From contig NZ_JBFRXN010000001.1 in NCBI RefSeq assembly GCF_040947875.1, positions 992,001-1,056,000 of the forward strand: 64,000 bases of DNA. The letters run 5' to 3'. This document shows positions 37,017 to 46,088 of the stretch, piece after piece; within the stretch, counting starts at the first letter, position 1; each line of letters starts with the position of its first letter. The position numbers and the translations under genes were made by a program. The stretch is from Pseudomonas sp. MYb118 (GTDB taxonomy: Bacteria; Pseudomonadota; Gammaproteobacteria; Pseudomonadales; Pseudomonadaceae). The notes beneath the pieces were generated by a model, which ran no database searches, had not been told where the DNA came from, and was given only the letters and a program-made list of their open reading frames with translations.

Positions 37017-37928
37017 GTGTTGAATAAATTCCTGGCGATGGAAGTGTTCGTGCAGGTGGTGGATGCCGGCGGGTTCACCCGTGCGGCCGAGCACATGAAG
37101 TTGCCCAAGGCGACGGTGTCCACCTTGATCCAGTCGCTGGAAACCTCATTGGCGGTCAAGCTGCTCAATCGCAGCACCCGCCATGTCAGCGTCACGGCTG
37201 ACGGCGCGGCGTACTACGCACGCTGCGTGATGATCCTGTCGCAGGTGCGCGATGCCGAGGATTCGCTGTCGCAGACCCGCCTGAGTCCCTCCGGTCGCCT
37301 GCGTGTCGACGCGCCGACCGGCCTGGCCAGCGCGGTGATCATCCCGGCGCTGCCGGATTTTTTTGCGCGCTACCCCGACATTCGCCTGGAGCTGGGTTGC
37401 AGCGACCGTCAGGTGGATCTGGTGGAAGAGGGTGTGGATTGCGCCATTCGCGGCGACCGTCGCTTGCCCGATTCGCGGCTGATCGCGCGCCGCGTCGGCG
37501 CCATGGGTTACGTGACCTGTGCCTCACCAGCCTATCTGGAGCGCCACGGCGTACCCCGGCACCCCAACGATCTGGTGCAGCATCGCTGCGTCAATTACTT
37601 CGCATCGCGTACGGGGAAGATGTTCGACTGGTATTTCACCCGGGACGGCGAGCGCGTCCAGGTGACCCTGGCCAGCCATATCGCCTTGAGCGACAGTTAT
37701 GCCTACACGGCGGCGGGGCTTAATGGACTGGGCATCGTGCAGATGGCCGACTTCCTGATGGCGCCGATGATCGAGGACGGGCGGCTGGTGTCGGTGCTGG
37801 GTGACTGGACCAATGAGCCGCTGCCGATCCACGTGGTGTACCCGGAAAACCGCTACCTGTCGGCCAAGGTGCGGGTGTTTGTCGAATGGGTCACGCAGCT
37901 GTTTGCCCATCACCCGACCCTGGCTTAG
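37017..37928 (+). CDS. LysR-family transcriptional regulator, last gene of the RND operon
   Basis: The 303-aa protein has a winged helix-turn-helix (residues about 5-62, MKLPKATVSTLIQSLE) and a LysR effector domain of the group with NRSTRHVSVTADG. The start is GTG 37017 with AGGAGG immediately upstream, 15 nt after the reductase stop, so it is co-transcribed with the pump operon. The locus thus has a LysR at each end. Confidence 0.92.
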   Translation: MLNKFLAMEVFVQVVDAGGFTRAAEHMKLPKATVSTLIQSLETSLAVKLLNRSTRHVSVTADGAAYYARCVMILSQVRDAEDSLSQTRLSPSGRLRVDAPTGLASAVIIPALPDFFARYPDIRLELGCSDRQVDLVEEGVDCAIRGDRRLPDSRLIARRVGAMGYVTCASPAYLERHGVPRHPNDLVQHRCVNYFASRTGKMFDWYFTRDGERVQVTLASHIALSDSYAYTAAGLNGLGIVQMADFLMAPMIEDGRLVSVLGDWTNEPLPIHVVYPENRYLSAKVRVFVEWVTQLFAHHPTLA

Positions 37929-37933
37929 CCGGT

Positions 37934-37959
37934 GCGCGGCAGGCAGATACCTGCCGCGC
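37934..37959. terminator. Hairpin between convergent LysR and GST genes
   Basis: GCGCGGCAGG and CCTGCCGCGC form a perfect 10-bp stem with a 6-nt loop, just after the LysR stop and 8 nt before the GST stop. There is no clear T-tract. Confidence 0.65.
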
Positions 37960-37967
37960 TGCGTCGA

Positions 37968-38576
37968 TCAGGCGAACGATTGTTCGGCTTCGATGGCGGC
38001 GTGGACGCTGGGACGGCGTTCCATGCGCGCCATGAACGTCTGGATGGCGCTGTAGTGGGAAATGTCGATGTTCACCCGTGGCGGCCAGGACAGGACGTTG
38101 TACAGGTAGCCATCGGCCAGGGAGAATTTCTCGCCCAGCAGGTAGTCATTGCCCGCCAGATGTTCTTCGATGTATTGGAAGCGTTCGGCCAGGTTGCCCT
38201 GTGCAAAATGCCGCTTCGAGGCGTCGTCGATGAACGATGAAAACATCACCGCCATGCCCTTGTGCAGATCGGTGGCGATGTAGTTCAGCCACTCCAGCGC
38301 CTTGTAGCGTTCGCGGGTGCCCGAGGCTGGCAGCAGATTGCGCTCCGGGAACTTGTCGGCGATCCATTGCAGGATGACCGCGCCTTCCGTCAGGACCTGG
38401 CCGTCATCGAGTTTCAGGGCCGGGACAAAGCCCTTCGGCGTCACCTCGAAATAGTCGCCTTCGACGGTCTGCTTGGTATTGAAATCCACCTTGATCAGGT
38501 CGAAGGCCAGCCCGGCTTCGCGCAGGGCGATTTGTGGCGACAGCCCGCAGGAACCGGGCGAAAAATACAACTTCAT
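37968..38576 (-). CDS. Beta-class glutathione S-transferase
   Basis: The 202-aa protein has an N-terminal thioredoxin-like domain with the beta-class Cys10 (YFSPGSCGLSPQ), the glutathione-gamma-Glu site region (GFVPALKLDDGQVLTEGAVI) and an all-helical C-terminal domain. It conjugates or reduces electrophiles with glutathione in the cytoplasm. ATG 38576 has AGGAAG upstream. It follows the YghU-like GST by 14 nt in the same operon. Confidence 0.92.
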   Translation of the reverse strand: MKLYFSPGSCGLSPQIALREAGLAFDLIKVDFNTKQTVEGDYFEVTPKGFVPALKLDDGQVLTEGAVILQWIADKFPERNLLPASGTRERYKALEWLNYIATDLHKGMAVMFSSFIDDASKRHFAQGNLAERFQYIEEHLAGNDYLLGEKFSLADGYLYNVLSWPPRVNIDISHYSAIQTFMARMERRPSVHAAIEAEQSFA

Positions 38577-38590
38577 GGGTACTTCCTCTC

Positions 38591-39457
38591 TCAGGACAAC
38601 AGGTCAAAATCTGTGGCGGCGTGGCGTTCGCGCAGGAACTCGCCGGGCGCGCCCGAGGTGCGGTTGACGATCCGCCCCCGCGCCACGGCCGGGCGCGCGG
38701 CGATCGTTTTGTACCAACGCAGCAGGTGGGTGTAGTTCTCCACCTCGAGGAACTCGTGGGTGCCATACACGCCGTAGAGGCTGCCGGGGTACCACGGCCA
38801 CACCGCCATGTCGGCGATGGTGTATTGCTCGCCGGCGAGGAATTCGTGGCTGGCCAGGTGCGTGTCCAGCACATGCAACTGGCGCTTGGTTTCCATGGTG
38901 TAGCGGTCGATCGCGTACTCGATCTTGATCGGCGCATACGCGTAGAAATGGCCCAGGCCACCCCCCACGAACGGTGCCGACCCCATCTGCCACATCAGCC
39001 AGTTGAACGTCTGCGCCCGTGCCTGGGGAGCGGTGGGCAGGAACGCGCCGAAACGCTCGGCCAGGTAGACCATGATCGAACCGCTCTCGAACAGCTCAAT
39101 GGCGGGCGCTGCCGAGTGATCGACCAGTGCCGGAATCTTCGAGTTGGGGTTGATCTCGACGAAACCACTGCCGAATTGATCGCCCTTGAAGATGTCGATC
39201 AGCCAGGCATCGTACTCGGCCCCGGTGTGCCCGGCGGCCAGCAATTCTTCCAGCAGGATGGTGATCTTCTGTCCGTTGGGCGTGCCTTGGGAGTAGAGCT
39301 GCAAGGGGTGTTTGCCGACCGGCAAGGGCTGTTCGAAGCGCGCGCCGGAGACCGGCCGGTTGATGCTGGCGAACTGGCCGCCGTACGCGGTCTTCGGGCT
39401 CCAGACCTTGGCGGGCAGGTAGCCGGCGGGCTGGTTTTCCAGAGGGCTGTTGCTCAT
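38591..39457 (-). CDS. yghU: YghU-type glutathione S-transferase
   Basis: The 288-aa protein matches the YghU/YfcG (Ure2-like) class: an N-terminal extension (GYLPAKVWSP), YSQGTPNGQKITILLEEL with the Thr-Pro-Asn glutathione site, FVEINPNSKIPALVD, and a long C-terminal helical domain. These enzymes show disulfide-reductase and peroxidase activity with glutathione. ATG 39457 has AAGGAGG at an ideal distance. It is the first gene of the two-GST operon. Confidence 0.9.
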   Translation of the reverse strand: MSNSPLENQPAGYLPAKVWSPKTAYGGQFASINRPVSGARFEQPLPVGKHPLQLYSQGTPNGQKITILLEELLAAGHTGAEYDAWLIDIFKGDQFGSGFVEINPNSKIPALVDHSAAPAIELFESGSIMVYLAERFGAFLPTAPQARAQTFNWLMWQMGSAPFVGGGLGHFYAYAPIKIEYAIDRYTMETKRQLHVLDTHLASHEFLAGEQYTIADMAVWPWYPGSLYGVYGTHEFLEVENYTHLLRWYKTIAARPAVARGRIVNRTSGAPGEFLRERHAATDFDLLS

Positions 39458-39654
39458 CGTTGCCTCCTTGAGATTCAGGGCGTTCGCAGTGATGGCGAAA
39501 GTGTCTGGGCAAACTCTAGCGACGGCTTGGCAGGGGATATAGGTGGGGAAATTGAATTGAGTGTTCGGGGATCTGAACAATCCATGCCGCCCTCAAATGC
39601 CTGTTCTTGAGCAGCACAAGCAAAAAAAAGGACGAATTTTGATGACTGAAGGAA

Positions 39655-39671
39655 ATGTTATTATGTAACAT
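39655..39671. promoter_or_regulatory. Zur-box-like operator
   Basis: ATGTTA-TTATG-TAACAT is a perfect dyad with a 5-nt spacer, preceded by GAA. It resembles the known bacterial Zur box (TGTTATA-type inverted repeats), 33 nt upstream of a TonB receptor of ZnuD type. It probably represses the receptor when zinc is sufficient. Confidence 0.75.
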
Positions 39672-39704
39672 AAATTTTCGTTCATCATCCTTTGGAGTCA
39701 TCAA

Positions 39705-41738
39705 ATGCCTTCCCGCTGTTCGCCGAGTTACCGACGCCTGACGCCTTTGGCTGCTGCGTTGCTCATGGCTTCGCCCGTGTTTGCCGCTGAACCTCTGGAG
39801 CTGCAACCGCAAGTCGTCACGGGCAACCCGCTCGGAAGTCAGTCCCTCGCATCCCCTTCGACGGTGCTCAGCGGTGACGAATTGACCCTGCAAACCAGAG
39901 GCAGCCTGGGCGAAACCCTGAACAAACAGCCTGGCGTATCGTCCAGCTACTTCGGCCCGGGTTCGAGTCGTCCGATCATTCGCGGGCTGGATGGCGATCG
40001 CATTCGCATCCTGCGCAATGGTGTGGGGGCACTGGATGCTTCCTCGCTGTCTTATGACCACGCGGTGCCGCTGGACCCGGTCAACGTCGATCGAATCGAA
40101 ATCGTGCGTGGCCCCGCGGCCCTGCTGTATGGGGGGAGCGCCATCGGTGGGGTGGTCAATACCTTCGATAACCGCATCCCGACCGAGGCGATCGAAGGCA
40201 TTCACGGCGCGGGAGAGTTGCGCTACGGCGGTGCCGACACCACCCGCAGCAGCGCCGGCAAGCTCGAGGCCGGCGACGGTGCATTTGCCTTGCACCTGGA
40301 TGCCAGTGCCCGTGAATTCAATGACCTGAAAATCCCCGGTTACGCCAGGACCAGCCGTGAGCGGGCCGGGGATGACGAGGGGCGCAAGCACCGACTGGCC
40401 AACAGCGACGGGCGCCAGGACGGCGGTGCCGTGGGTGGCTCCTACACCTGGGATGATGGTTACGCCGGGCTGTCGTACAGCAACTATGACTCCAACTATG
40501 GCTCACCGGCCGAGGACGATGTGCGTATCCGCATGCAGCAGGATCACTATGCGTTCGCCTCGGAAATTCGCAACCTGGACGGGCCGTTCAGTTCGATCAA
40601 GCTCGACGCCGGATACACCGATTACGAGCACCGCGAAATCGAGGACGGCGAGGTCGGTACGACCTTCAAGAACAAGGGCTACGAAGCGCGGGTGGAAGCT
40701 CGCCACCAGCCGCTCGGTCCGTTGAATGGCGTGGTCGGCGTGCAGGTCAGCCGCAACGAGTTCTCGGCGCTGGGCGAAGAGGCATTCGTGCCACAAACGG
40801 ATACCGATGCCGGGGCCCTGTTCGTGCTGGAAGAACTGCAAGCCACCGACAAACTGTTGTTGAGCCTGGGCGGGCGCCTCGAGCATACCCGTGTCGACCC
40901 GGACGCCAAGGGCAACGAGCGTTTCGTCGGCGCCGATCGGTCCAGCAGTTTTACCGCGGGCAGCCTGTCGTCGGGCGCGGTGTATACGCTCACGCCGATC
41001 TGGTCGATTGCGGCTACCCTGGGGTACACCGAGCGCGCGCCAACGTTCTATGAGTTGTATGCCAATGGTGCGCACGTCGCGACGGGCACATTCGAAGTCG
41101 GCGATGCCGGGCTTTCCAAGGAAAAAGCAGTTTCCAGCGATCTGGCATTGCGCTTTGACAATGGCACGCACAAGGGCAGCGTGGGCGTCTTCTACAGCCA
41201 CTTCTCCAACTACATCGGCCTGCTCGGCACTGGCCGGACGTTGAACGAAGAAGGCGAGGAGGATGCTGACGGTATCCCCGAATATGCCTACACGGGGGTG
41301 AGGGCACGTTTCAGCGGTATCGAAGCCCAGGATCGCTGGGCGCTCGGCGAGGGCGCCTATGGACAATTTGCCCTGGAGCTTTCGGGCGACTACACCCGCG
41401 CCAAGAACCTGGACACCGGCGAGGACCTGCCGCGTATCGCACCGCTGAGGCTGAACAGCGGGTTGGTGTGGAACCTCGATCGCTGGCAGGCACGGATCGA
41501 CGTCGAGCATGCGAGTTCGCAGCACCGGGTTCCGGCCAACGAAAGCAGCACCGACGGCTACACCACGCTGGGGGCCAATGTCGGCTACCACTTTGATGTC
41601 GGCCAGAGCAAATGGCTGGCGTTCGTCGATGCACAGAACCTGACCAACCAGACCGTGCGCTATGCCAGTTCGATCCTGCGCGATATCGCACCCGCCGAGG
41701 GGCGCAGCGTTCAGGTCGGTTTGCGCACGACGTTCTAA
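39705..41738 (+). CDS. znuD: TonB-dependent outer-membrane receptor, ZnuD-like (zinc)
   Basis: This 677-aa protein has a signal peptide (ending PVFAAEP) and a short TonB-box region. A plug domain follows (RPIIRGLDGDRIRILRNG, RGPAALLYGGSAIGGVVN), and then a 22-strand barrel ending in aromatic Phe (VQVGLRTTF). The SYDHAVPLDP segment and the His/Asp-rich loop near residues 220-245 are typical of the ZnuD zinc receptors. It imports zinc across the outer membrane. The Zur-like box upstream supports this and gives the likely regulation. It stands alone, without an adjacent ABC importer. Confidence 0.85.
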   Translation: MPSRCSPSYRRLTPLAAALLMASPVFAAEPLELQPQVVTGNPLGSQSLASPSTVLSGDELTLQTRGSLGETLNKQPGVSSSYFGPGSSRPIIRGLDGDRIRILRNGVGALDASSLSYDHAVPLDPVNVDRIEIVRGPAALLYGGSAIGGVVNTFDNRIPTEAIEGIHGAGELRYGGADTTRSSAGKLEAGDGAFALHLDASAREFNDLKIPGYARTSRERAGDDEGRKHRLANSDGRQDGGAVGGSYTWDDGYAGLSYSNYDSNYGSPAEDDVRIRMQQDHYAFASEIRNLDGPFSSIKLDAGYTDYEHREIEDGEVGTTFKNKGYEARVEARHQPLGPLNGVVGVQVSRNEFSALGEEAFVPQTDTDAGALFVLEELQATDKLLLSLGGRLEHTRVDPDAKGNERFVGADRSSSFTAGSLSSGAVYTLTPIWSIAATLGYTERAPTFYELYANGAHVATGTFEVGDAGLSKEKAVSSDLALRFDNGTHKGSVGVFYSHFSNYIGLLGTGRTLNEEGEEDADGIPEYAYTGVRARFSGIEAQDRWALGEGAYGQFALELSGDYTRAKNLDTGEDLPRIAPLRLNSGLVWNLDRWQARIDVEHASSQHRVPANESSTDGYTTLGANVGYHFDVGQSKWLAFVDAQNLTNQTVRYASSILRDIAPAEGRSVQVGLRTTF

Positions 41739-41757
41739 TCAGCTGCCGTCTGCAATC

Positions 41758-41783
41758 GCGCCTGCCGTTTCGGCGGCAGGCGC
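41758..41783. terminator. Hairpin between znuD-like gene and convergent amidotransferase
   Basis: GCGCCTGCCG and CGGCAGGCGC form a perfect 10-bp stem with a 6-nt loop, 20 nt after the receptor stop. There is no T-tract downstream. Confidence 0.62.
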
Positions 41784-41795
41784 TCAAGCACGCCG

Positions 41796-42518
41796 CTAGC
41801 GCGTTGCCTTGTAGTCGCTGACCAGCGCATCGAGGAAGCCAAACAGCTTCTGGTTCATCGCCGTGTAGCCATTCGCCCGCAAGGTCGGCGGCTGTTGCAC
41901 GAAGCGTCGTTGCGAGAGTTTCACCAGATCCTCCCCGGACGCCCCAATCAGCAGCTCGATGACCTCGGGGGTGAACTCCATGTGGCATTGGAAGCCGTAC
42001 ACCAGCTTGCCGTACTCGATGATCTGCCGCGGGCAGCCTTCGCTGGCGGCGAGGATTTTGGCGTCGGCGGTCAGGCCGGGCATGTCGTTGTGCCAATGGC
42101 CGACCTCAAGGGTGTCGCCGAAATCAGCGAATTTGGCGTTGGCCTTGCCGGCCTCGGTCAAGGTGATCGGGAAGTTGCCGATTTCCGCTTCCGGGCTATG
42201 GACGCATTTCCCACCCAGTGCCTCACCCATCAATTGAGCGCCCAGACAGACACCTACCACCGCCTTGTTCGCGGCCACGGCCCTGGCGATCAGTGCGCAT
42301 TCGGCCGCTGCATCGAAGTGCGGGCATTCTTCGAGGGTGGTCGAAGGACCTTGCGGGCCACCGAGGACGACCAGCAAGTCGATATCATCCAGGTTTTCGG
42401 GCAGCGCCTCATGCAAGTAAACGCGCGAATAGCTGGCCTGATGACCGCGGCTCTGGACCCAGGTTTCATAGGCGCCCGGCGATTCGAAGGCTTCATGGAC
42501 CACGAAATGTACGTTCAA
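41796..42518 (-). CDS. Class I glutamine amidotransferase (GMP-synthase-like domain)
   Basis: This 240-aa stand-alone GATase-1 domain has the catalytic triad Cys91 (GVCLGAQL), His179 and Glu181 (QCHMEF) and VVLGGPQGP. Stand-alone forms act on glutamine or gamma-glutamyl compounds such as gamma-glutamyl amides, but the acceptor here is unknown. It is 14 nt downstream of the MocR regulator on the same strand and probably co-transcribed. Confidence 0.88.
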   Translation of the reverse strand: MNVHFVVHEAFESPGAYETWVQSRGHQASYSRVYLHEALPENLDDIDLLVVLGGPQGPSTTLEECPHFDAAAECALIARAVAANKAVVGVCLGAQLMGEALGGKCVHSPEAEIGNFPITLTEAGKANAKFADFGDTLEVGHWHNDMPGLTADAKILAASEGCPRQIIEYGKLVYGFQCHMEFTPEVIELLIGASGEDLVKLSQRRFVQQPPTLRANGYTAMNQKLFGFLDALVSDYKATR

Positions 42519-42532
42519 TTTTCTTTCTCCAG

Positions 42533-43828
42533 TCAGAGGCAGGCTTGCAGATCCTGCGCGAATGCTTTTGCCTGATCGTTCTTCAGGTGCGAAACGGTGA
42601 CCCGGATTGCCCGCGAATACCCCTCGATGTCGAAGGCCGTACCCAGGCGCACCAACCAGCCTTTTTTCGCCAGTTCATAGGCCACGTCCTTGGCATCCCT
42701 GGGCAATGCGATCCAGACGTTGAACCCGCCTTCAGGTGCGGTGGTGGCGACTCCTGCCTGGGCCAGTTCCGTGCACAGCTCATTGCGCAGGCGTGCGTAA
42801 CCGACGCGGGCTTCCTCCATTCGGGCCAGCGATTCGGCGGACGTCAGGCCCGTGATCACCGCCGCCTGAAGTATGTGGCTGACCCAGCTCATGCCCGAGG
42901 TGAGCCGCGTGCGCAGGCGCGCGGCGGTGTCGTTGTCACAACCGACAAACGCCACCCGCAGATCCGGCCCGAGCCCTTTGGATACCGAGCGCACCAGCGC
43001 CCAGCGTGGGGTATTGGCGGGGATGACCGAGTAGTAGGGCGTTTCATTGAGCAGGCCGAAGTGGTCGTCGACGATCACCGCCACCTCGGGGAATCGGGCC
43101 AATACCTTTTTCAGCTGCTGCGCCCGCTTGCTGGACAGGCTGCAACCCGACGGGTTGTGGGCGCGCGGGGTGATCAGCACCGCCCTTGCGCCTTTCACCA
43201 GCGCTGCCTCCAGCGAAGCAGGGGTCATGCCGTGCCGGTCGATCTCGACACCGAGGGTGCGCATGCCGCCAAGGCGCAGCGCATTGATCGTGCCGAGAAA
43301 CCCGGGGTCTTCGATTGCCACGCCATCCCCCGGAACCAGCAGCGCAGCCGCCAGGCGCTCGATGGCATCGACCGCGCCATGGGTCAGTTCAATGCTGGGC
43401 AGGGCAGGGCAGTCAGCGGCCAGCCATTGTTGCCCCAGCGCGCGAAGCTCGGGAAGGACGGTGTCGTCGCCGTACAGATACGGGCGGGGAAGCGCGCCGG
43501 CCAGCAGCGACGCCACCGAGGGCAGCCACAGCGGATTGGGGTTGCCATCGGCCAGGTCGATCAGCGCCGTGCCGCTGCTCAAGCCTTCCTGTTCGCCGGC
43601 CTGGGGCGCCTGGCAGATGGTCGTGCCGTGGCGGCCCTGGGTCAGGGCGATGCCGGCTGTCACCAGACGCTGGTACGCCGCCGCAACCGTATTGCGATTC
43701 ACATTGATCTCTTCGGCCAGTTCCCGCACCGGTGGTAACGACGCACCGGGCGCGAGTTCACCGTTCTGCACCAGGGCGCGAATGCAGTCGGCGATCTCCT
43801 GGGCAGATTTTCCTTTGATTTTGATCAT
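42533..43828 (-). CDS. MocR-type (GntR HTH plus aminotransferase fold) regulator
   Basis: This 431-aa fusion has an N-terminal GntR winged helix (residues about 4-70, LPPVRELAEEINVNRNTVAAAY) and a fold-type I aminotransferase domain. The PLP lysine Lys284 is present (SVSKGLGPDLRV), as are Asp of IVDDHFG and the phosphate-binding residues. Such proteins sense PLP or a PLP-amino-acid adduct. It is divergent from a PLP-binding YggS-like gene, pointing to vitamin B6 homeostasis. Confidence 0.9.
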   Translation of the reverse strand: MIKIKGKSAQEIADCIRALVQNGELAPGASLPPVRELAEEINVNRNTVAAAYQRLVTAGIALTQGRHGTTICQAPQAGEQEGLSSGTALIDLADGNPNPLWLPSVASLLAGALPRPYLYGDDTVLPELRALGQQWLAADCPALPSIELTHGAVDAIERLAAALLVPGDGVAIEDPGFLGTINALRLGGMRTLGVEIDRHGMTPASLEAALVKGARAVLITPRAHNPSGCSLSSKRAQQLKKVLARFPEVAVIVDDHFGLLNETPYYSVIPANTPRWALVRSVSKGLGPDLRVAFVGCDNDTAARLRTRLTSGMSWVSHILQAAVITGLTSAESLARMEEARVGYARLRNELCTELAQAGVATTAPEGGFNVWIALPRDAKDVAYELAKKGWLVRLGTAFDIEGYSRAIRVTVSHLKNDQAKAFAQDLQACL

Positions 43829-43938
43829 TGTCCTATGCCAATATTTATTTAGACACAGACAAAGTGTAGCGGAGATGAAAGCGCTTGGATATGAGCAAGC
43901 GACGCAGGCTCCGCTGCGGATGATCAGGAGAAACTGAC

Positions 43939-44751
43939 ATGAACGAGCGCAGTGCCGATTCCATCACCCAGACCCGCCATGACCAGCATGGCTTGTGGCC
44001 GGTTGCCGAGACCGTCGAAGATTTCCGGCGCAACCTGGCCACGGTCAACGCCCGCATCGAGGCGGCCTGCGCCCGTGTCGGGCGTGACAAGCACAGCGTG
44101 CGCCTGCTGCCGGTGAGCAAGACCGTGGACGAGGCGCGCATACGCCTGGCCCATGCCGCCGGGTGCAACCTGCTCGGCGAGAACAAGGTCCAGGAAGCCA
44201 GCAGGAAGTGGCAGGCCATGAGCGACCTGACGGCGTTGCGCTGGTCGGTGATCGGTCACCTGCAAACCAACAAGGCCAAGGGGGTGGCGCAGTTTGCCAA
44301 CGAGTTCCAGGCGCTCGACAGCCTGCGCCTGGCGGCGGTGTTGGATCGCCATCTACAGGAGGCGGGCAGGTCGCTGGATGTGTTCGTCCAGGTCAATACA
44401 TCGGGCGAGGACAGCAAATACGGGCTGCGCCCCGAAGACGTCGCGGCGTTCCTGCGCGAGCTGCCGGCGTTTCCTGCGCTGCGCGTGCGCGGCTTGATGA
44501 CCCTGGCCGTGCTGTCGGCGGAGCCCGCGCAGGTTCGCTGCTGCTTCAAGCGGCTGCGTGAGCTGCGCGACCAACTGCGCCAGGACCTTCCGGGCGGTAT
44601 GACGCTCGATGAGTTATCGATGGGGATGTCGGGCGATTACGAAATTGCCATCGAGGAAGGCGCCACGGTGGTGCGGGTCGGGCAGGCGATTTTCGGTGCG
44701 CGCAGCACGCCCGATTCCCATTACTGGCCCTCTGCCTCGAAGGCTGACTGA
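43939..44751 (+). CDS. YggS/PLPBP-family pyridoxal phosphate homeostasis protein
   Basis: This 270-aa monodomain TIM-barrel protein binds PLP on Lys61 (LLPVSKT) and has LLGENKVQE, SVIGHLQTNKAK, FVQVNTSGEDSKYGL, LSMGMSGDYEIAIEEGAT and VRVGQAIFG, all family signatures. The family buffers PLP and affects amino- and keto-acid pools. Pseudomonas normally has a yggS next to the pilT/proC genes; that context is absent, so this is probably a second copy. AGGAG precedes ATG 43939. It is divergent from the MocR gene. Confidence 0.92.
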   Translation: MNERSADSITQTRHDQHGLWPVAETVEDFRRNLATVNARIEAACARVGRDKHSVRLLPVSKTVDEARIRLAHAAGCNLLGENKVQEASRKWQAMSDLTALRWSVIGHLQTNKAKGVAQFANEFQALDSLRLAAVLDRHLQEAGRSLDVFVQVNTSGEDSKYGLRPEDVAAFLRELPAFPALRVRGLMTLAVLSAEPAQVRCCFKRLRELRDQLRQDLPGGMTLDELSMGMSGDYEIAIEEGATVVRVGQAIFGARSTPDSHYWPSASKAD

Positions 44752-44782
44752 ACTCAATTCATTCAATACAGGGACACACGCC

Positions 44783-45019
44783 ATGCACACTCACAGACTG
44801 GTCATTCGACGACACGGCAAGCTATTGGGGCATTTTGATTCCAACACGCCGAATGCGGCGAGCGCGGTTCGGGAGATTGCCTCTCGATTCACTGAAACCG
44901 AGGGGTTCGAGTTGGAGTTTTTTGTGGCTGAACAGGAGCGACGCCTGCTGGAAAGCGGTCCTGAGGGCATTCGACTGCTCAGCAGTGAGCCTGTTTTTGT
45001 CAGCGTCACAAGCGTTTGA
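44783..45019 (+). CDS. Small protein of unknown function
   Basis: This 78-aa soluble protein begins MHTHRLVIRRHGKLLGHF and contains an acidic helix-like middle and a late VFVSVTSV strand. I do not recognise it. AGGGA lies upstream of ATG 44783, and it begins 31 nt after the PLP-binding gene on the same strand, so the two may be co-transcribed. Confidence 0.6.
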   Translation: MHTHRLVIRRHGKLLGHFDSNTPNAASAVREIASRFTETEGFELEFFVAEQERRLLESGPEGIRLLSSEPVFVSVTSV

Positions 45020-45046
45020 TCGCACACTGGCCAGGCAGGCGGGTGC

Positions 45047-46009
45047 TCAGGGTTGTTGTTTGTTTGCCCGGCTGCTGCGCTCGGCCATGCGTGCGCGCCG
45101 AAAAAGCCCCGGCCCCATTTGGTAGTGGCGCTTGAACGCCCGGTTGAAGGCCGCTTCCGACTGGTAGCCCACGCTTTCGCCGATGTCGCCAATGCTGCGA
45201 TGGGTTCGCTCCAGGCATTGGGCCGCCTGGGTCATGCGTATCGAGAGAAGCAGCTCTGCCGGTGTCGTGCCGGCGACAGTGCGGAACGCACGTACGAACG
45301 TGGCGCGAGACATGCCGCACTGCTGTGCCAGGTCTTCGAGTGTCCAGGCTTTGCCTGGCTCGACCAGCATCCGGTGCAGCGCGCGATTGAGTTTAGGCTC
45401 GGCGAGTAACGAAAACAGGCCCGGCACCGTGTGTGCCTGTTCCAGCCAGGCGCGCAGCAAGAGCAACAACAGTGCCGACGCAAGGTGCGATACGACCGCA
45501 CTGGCACCGGGGCGAGGCTCGTTGGTTTCATCTCTCAACAACTGCACCAGGGCCTGCAGCCCGACAAACTCGGAGCGACCGGCGGTGCGGATCAACACAA
45601 CGTCCGGCAGCGCGTCGACGAGGGTGCGCGAGCCTGCGGCGTCGAAGTGGAATTGCCCGCACAGAATGTCGGTCGCCGGTCCCCCGGATTCGTTGGCCAG
45701 CCGTGCCAGAGGCGTCTCGCGGTACATCGTGTACAGCGGCGTTCGATCGTCGCAATCAGGCGTATACAGGAGATGGGCGTGGCCGCGGGGAAAGACCAGC
45801 ATGTCGCCGGCGTGCAGCGCGAGGGTGTCGTGGCCCTCGATATCGACCATCGCCGTGCCCTCGACCACCAGGTGATAAGGGGCGACGGTTGCTGTCGCCA
45901 GCGGGTGTTCCATTCTCCATGGCGCACGGAAACTGCAGCGTGTGTTCAACTCTGCCCGTACCGGATGCAGCAGGAGCAGCTGGCTGAGTGCATCTTGAGC
46001 AAGCAACAT
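45047..46009 (-). CDS. AraC-family regulator with cupin sensor domain
   Basis: The 320-aa protein has an N-terminal cupin_6-like domain (about residues 12-190, with HAGDMLVFPRGHAH) and a C-terminal AraC DNA-binding domain (about 215-310; AQQCGMSRATFVRAF and ESVGYQSEAAFNRAFKRH). The cupin probably senses a small molecule. It lies 79 nt downstream of the nitrilase on the same strand, so it may be part of that transcription unit and control it. Confidence 0.87.
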   Translation of the reverse strand: MLLAQDALSQLLLLHPVRAELNTRCSFRAPWRMEHPLATATVAPYHLVVEGTAMVDIEGHDTLALHAGDMLVFPRGHAHLLYTPDCDDRTPLYTMYRETPLARLANESGGPATDILCGQFHFDAAGSRTLVDALPDVVLIRTAGRSEFVGLQALVQLLRDETNEPRPGASAVVSHLASALLLLLLRAWLEQAHTVPGLFSLLAEPKLNRALHRMLVEPGKAWTLEDLAQQCGMSRATFVRAFRTVAGTTPAELLLSIRMTQAAQCLERTHRSIGDIGESVGYQSEAAFNRAFKRHYQMGPGLFRRARMAERSSRANKQQP

Positions 46010-46088
46010 GGGTTCACCCAATCGTTTATCGTCGAACGGCCTGTGCCGCACCGGCGTGCGTGAACACACACGCCAGTGCGGCCAGCGT

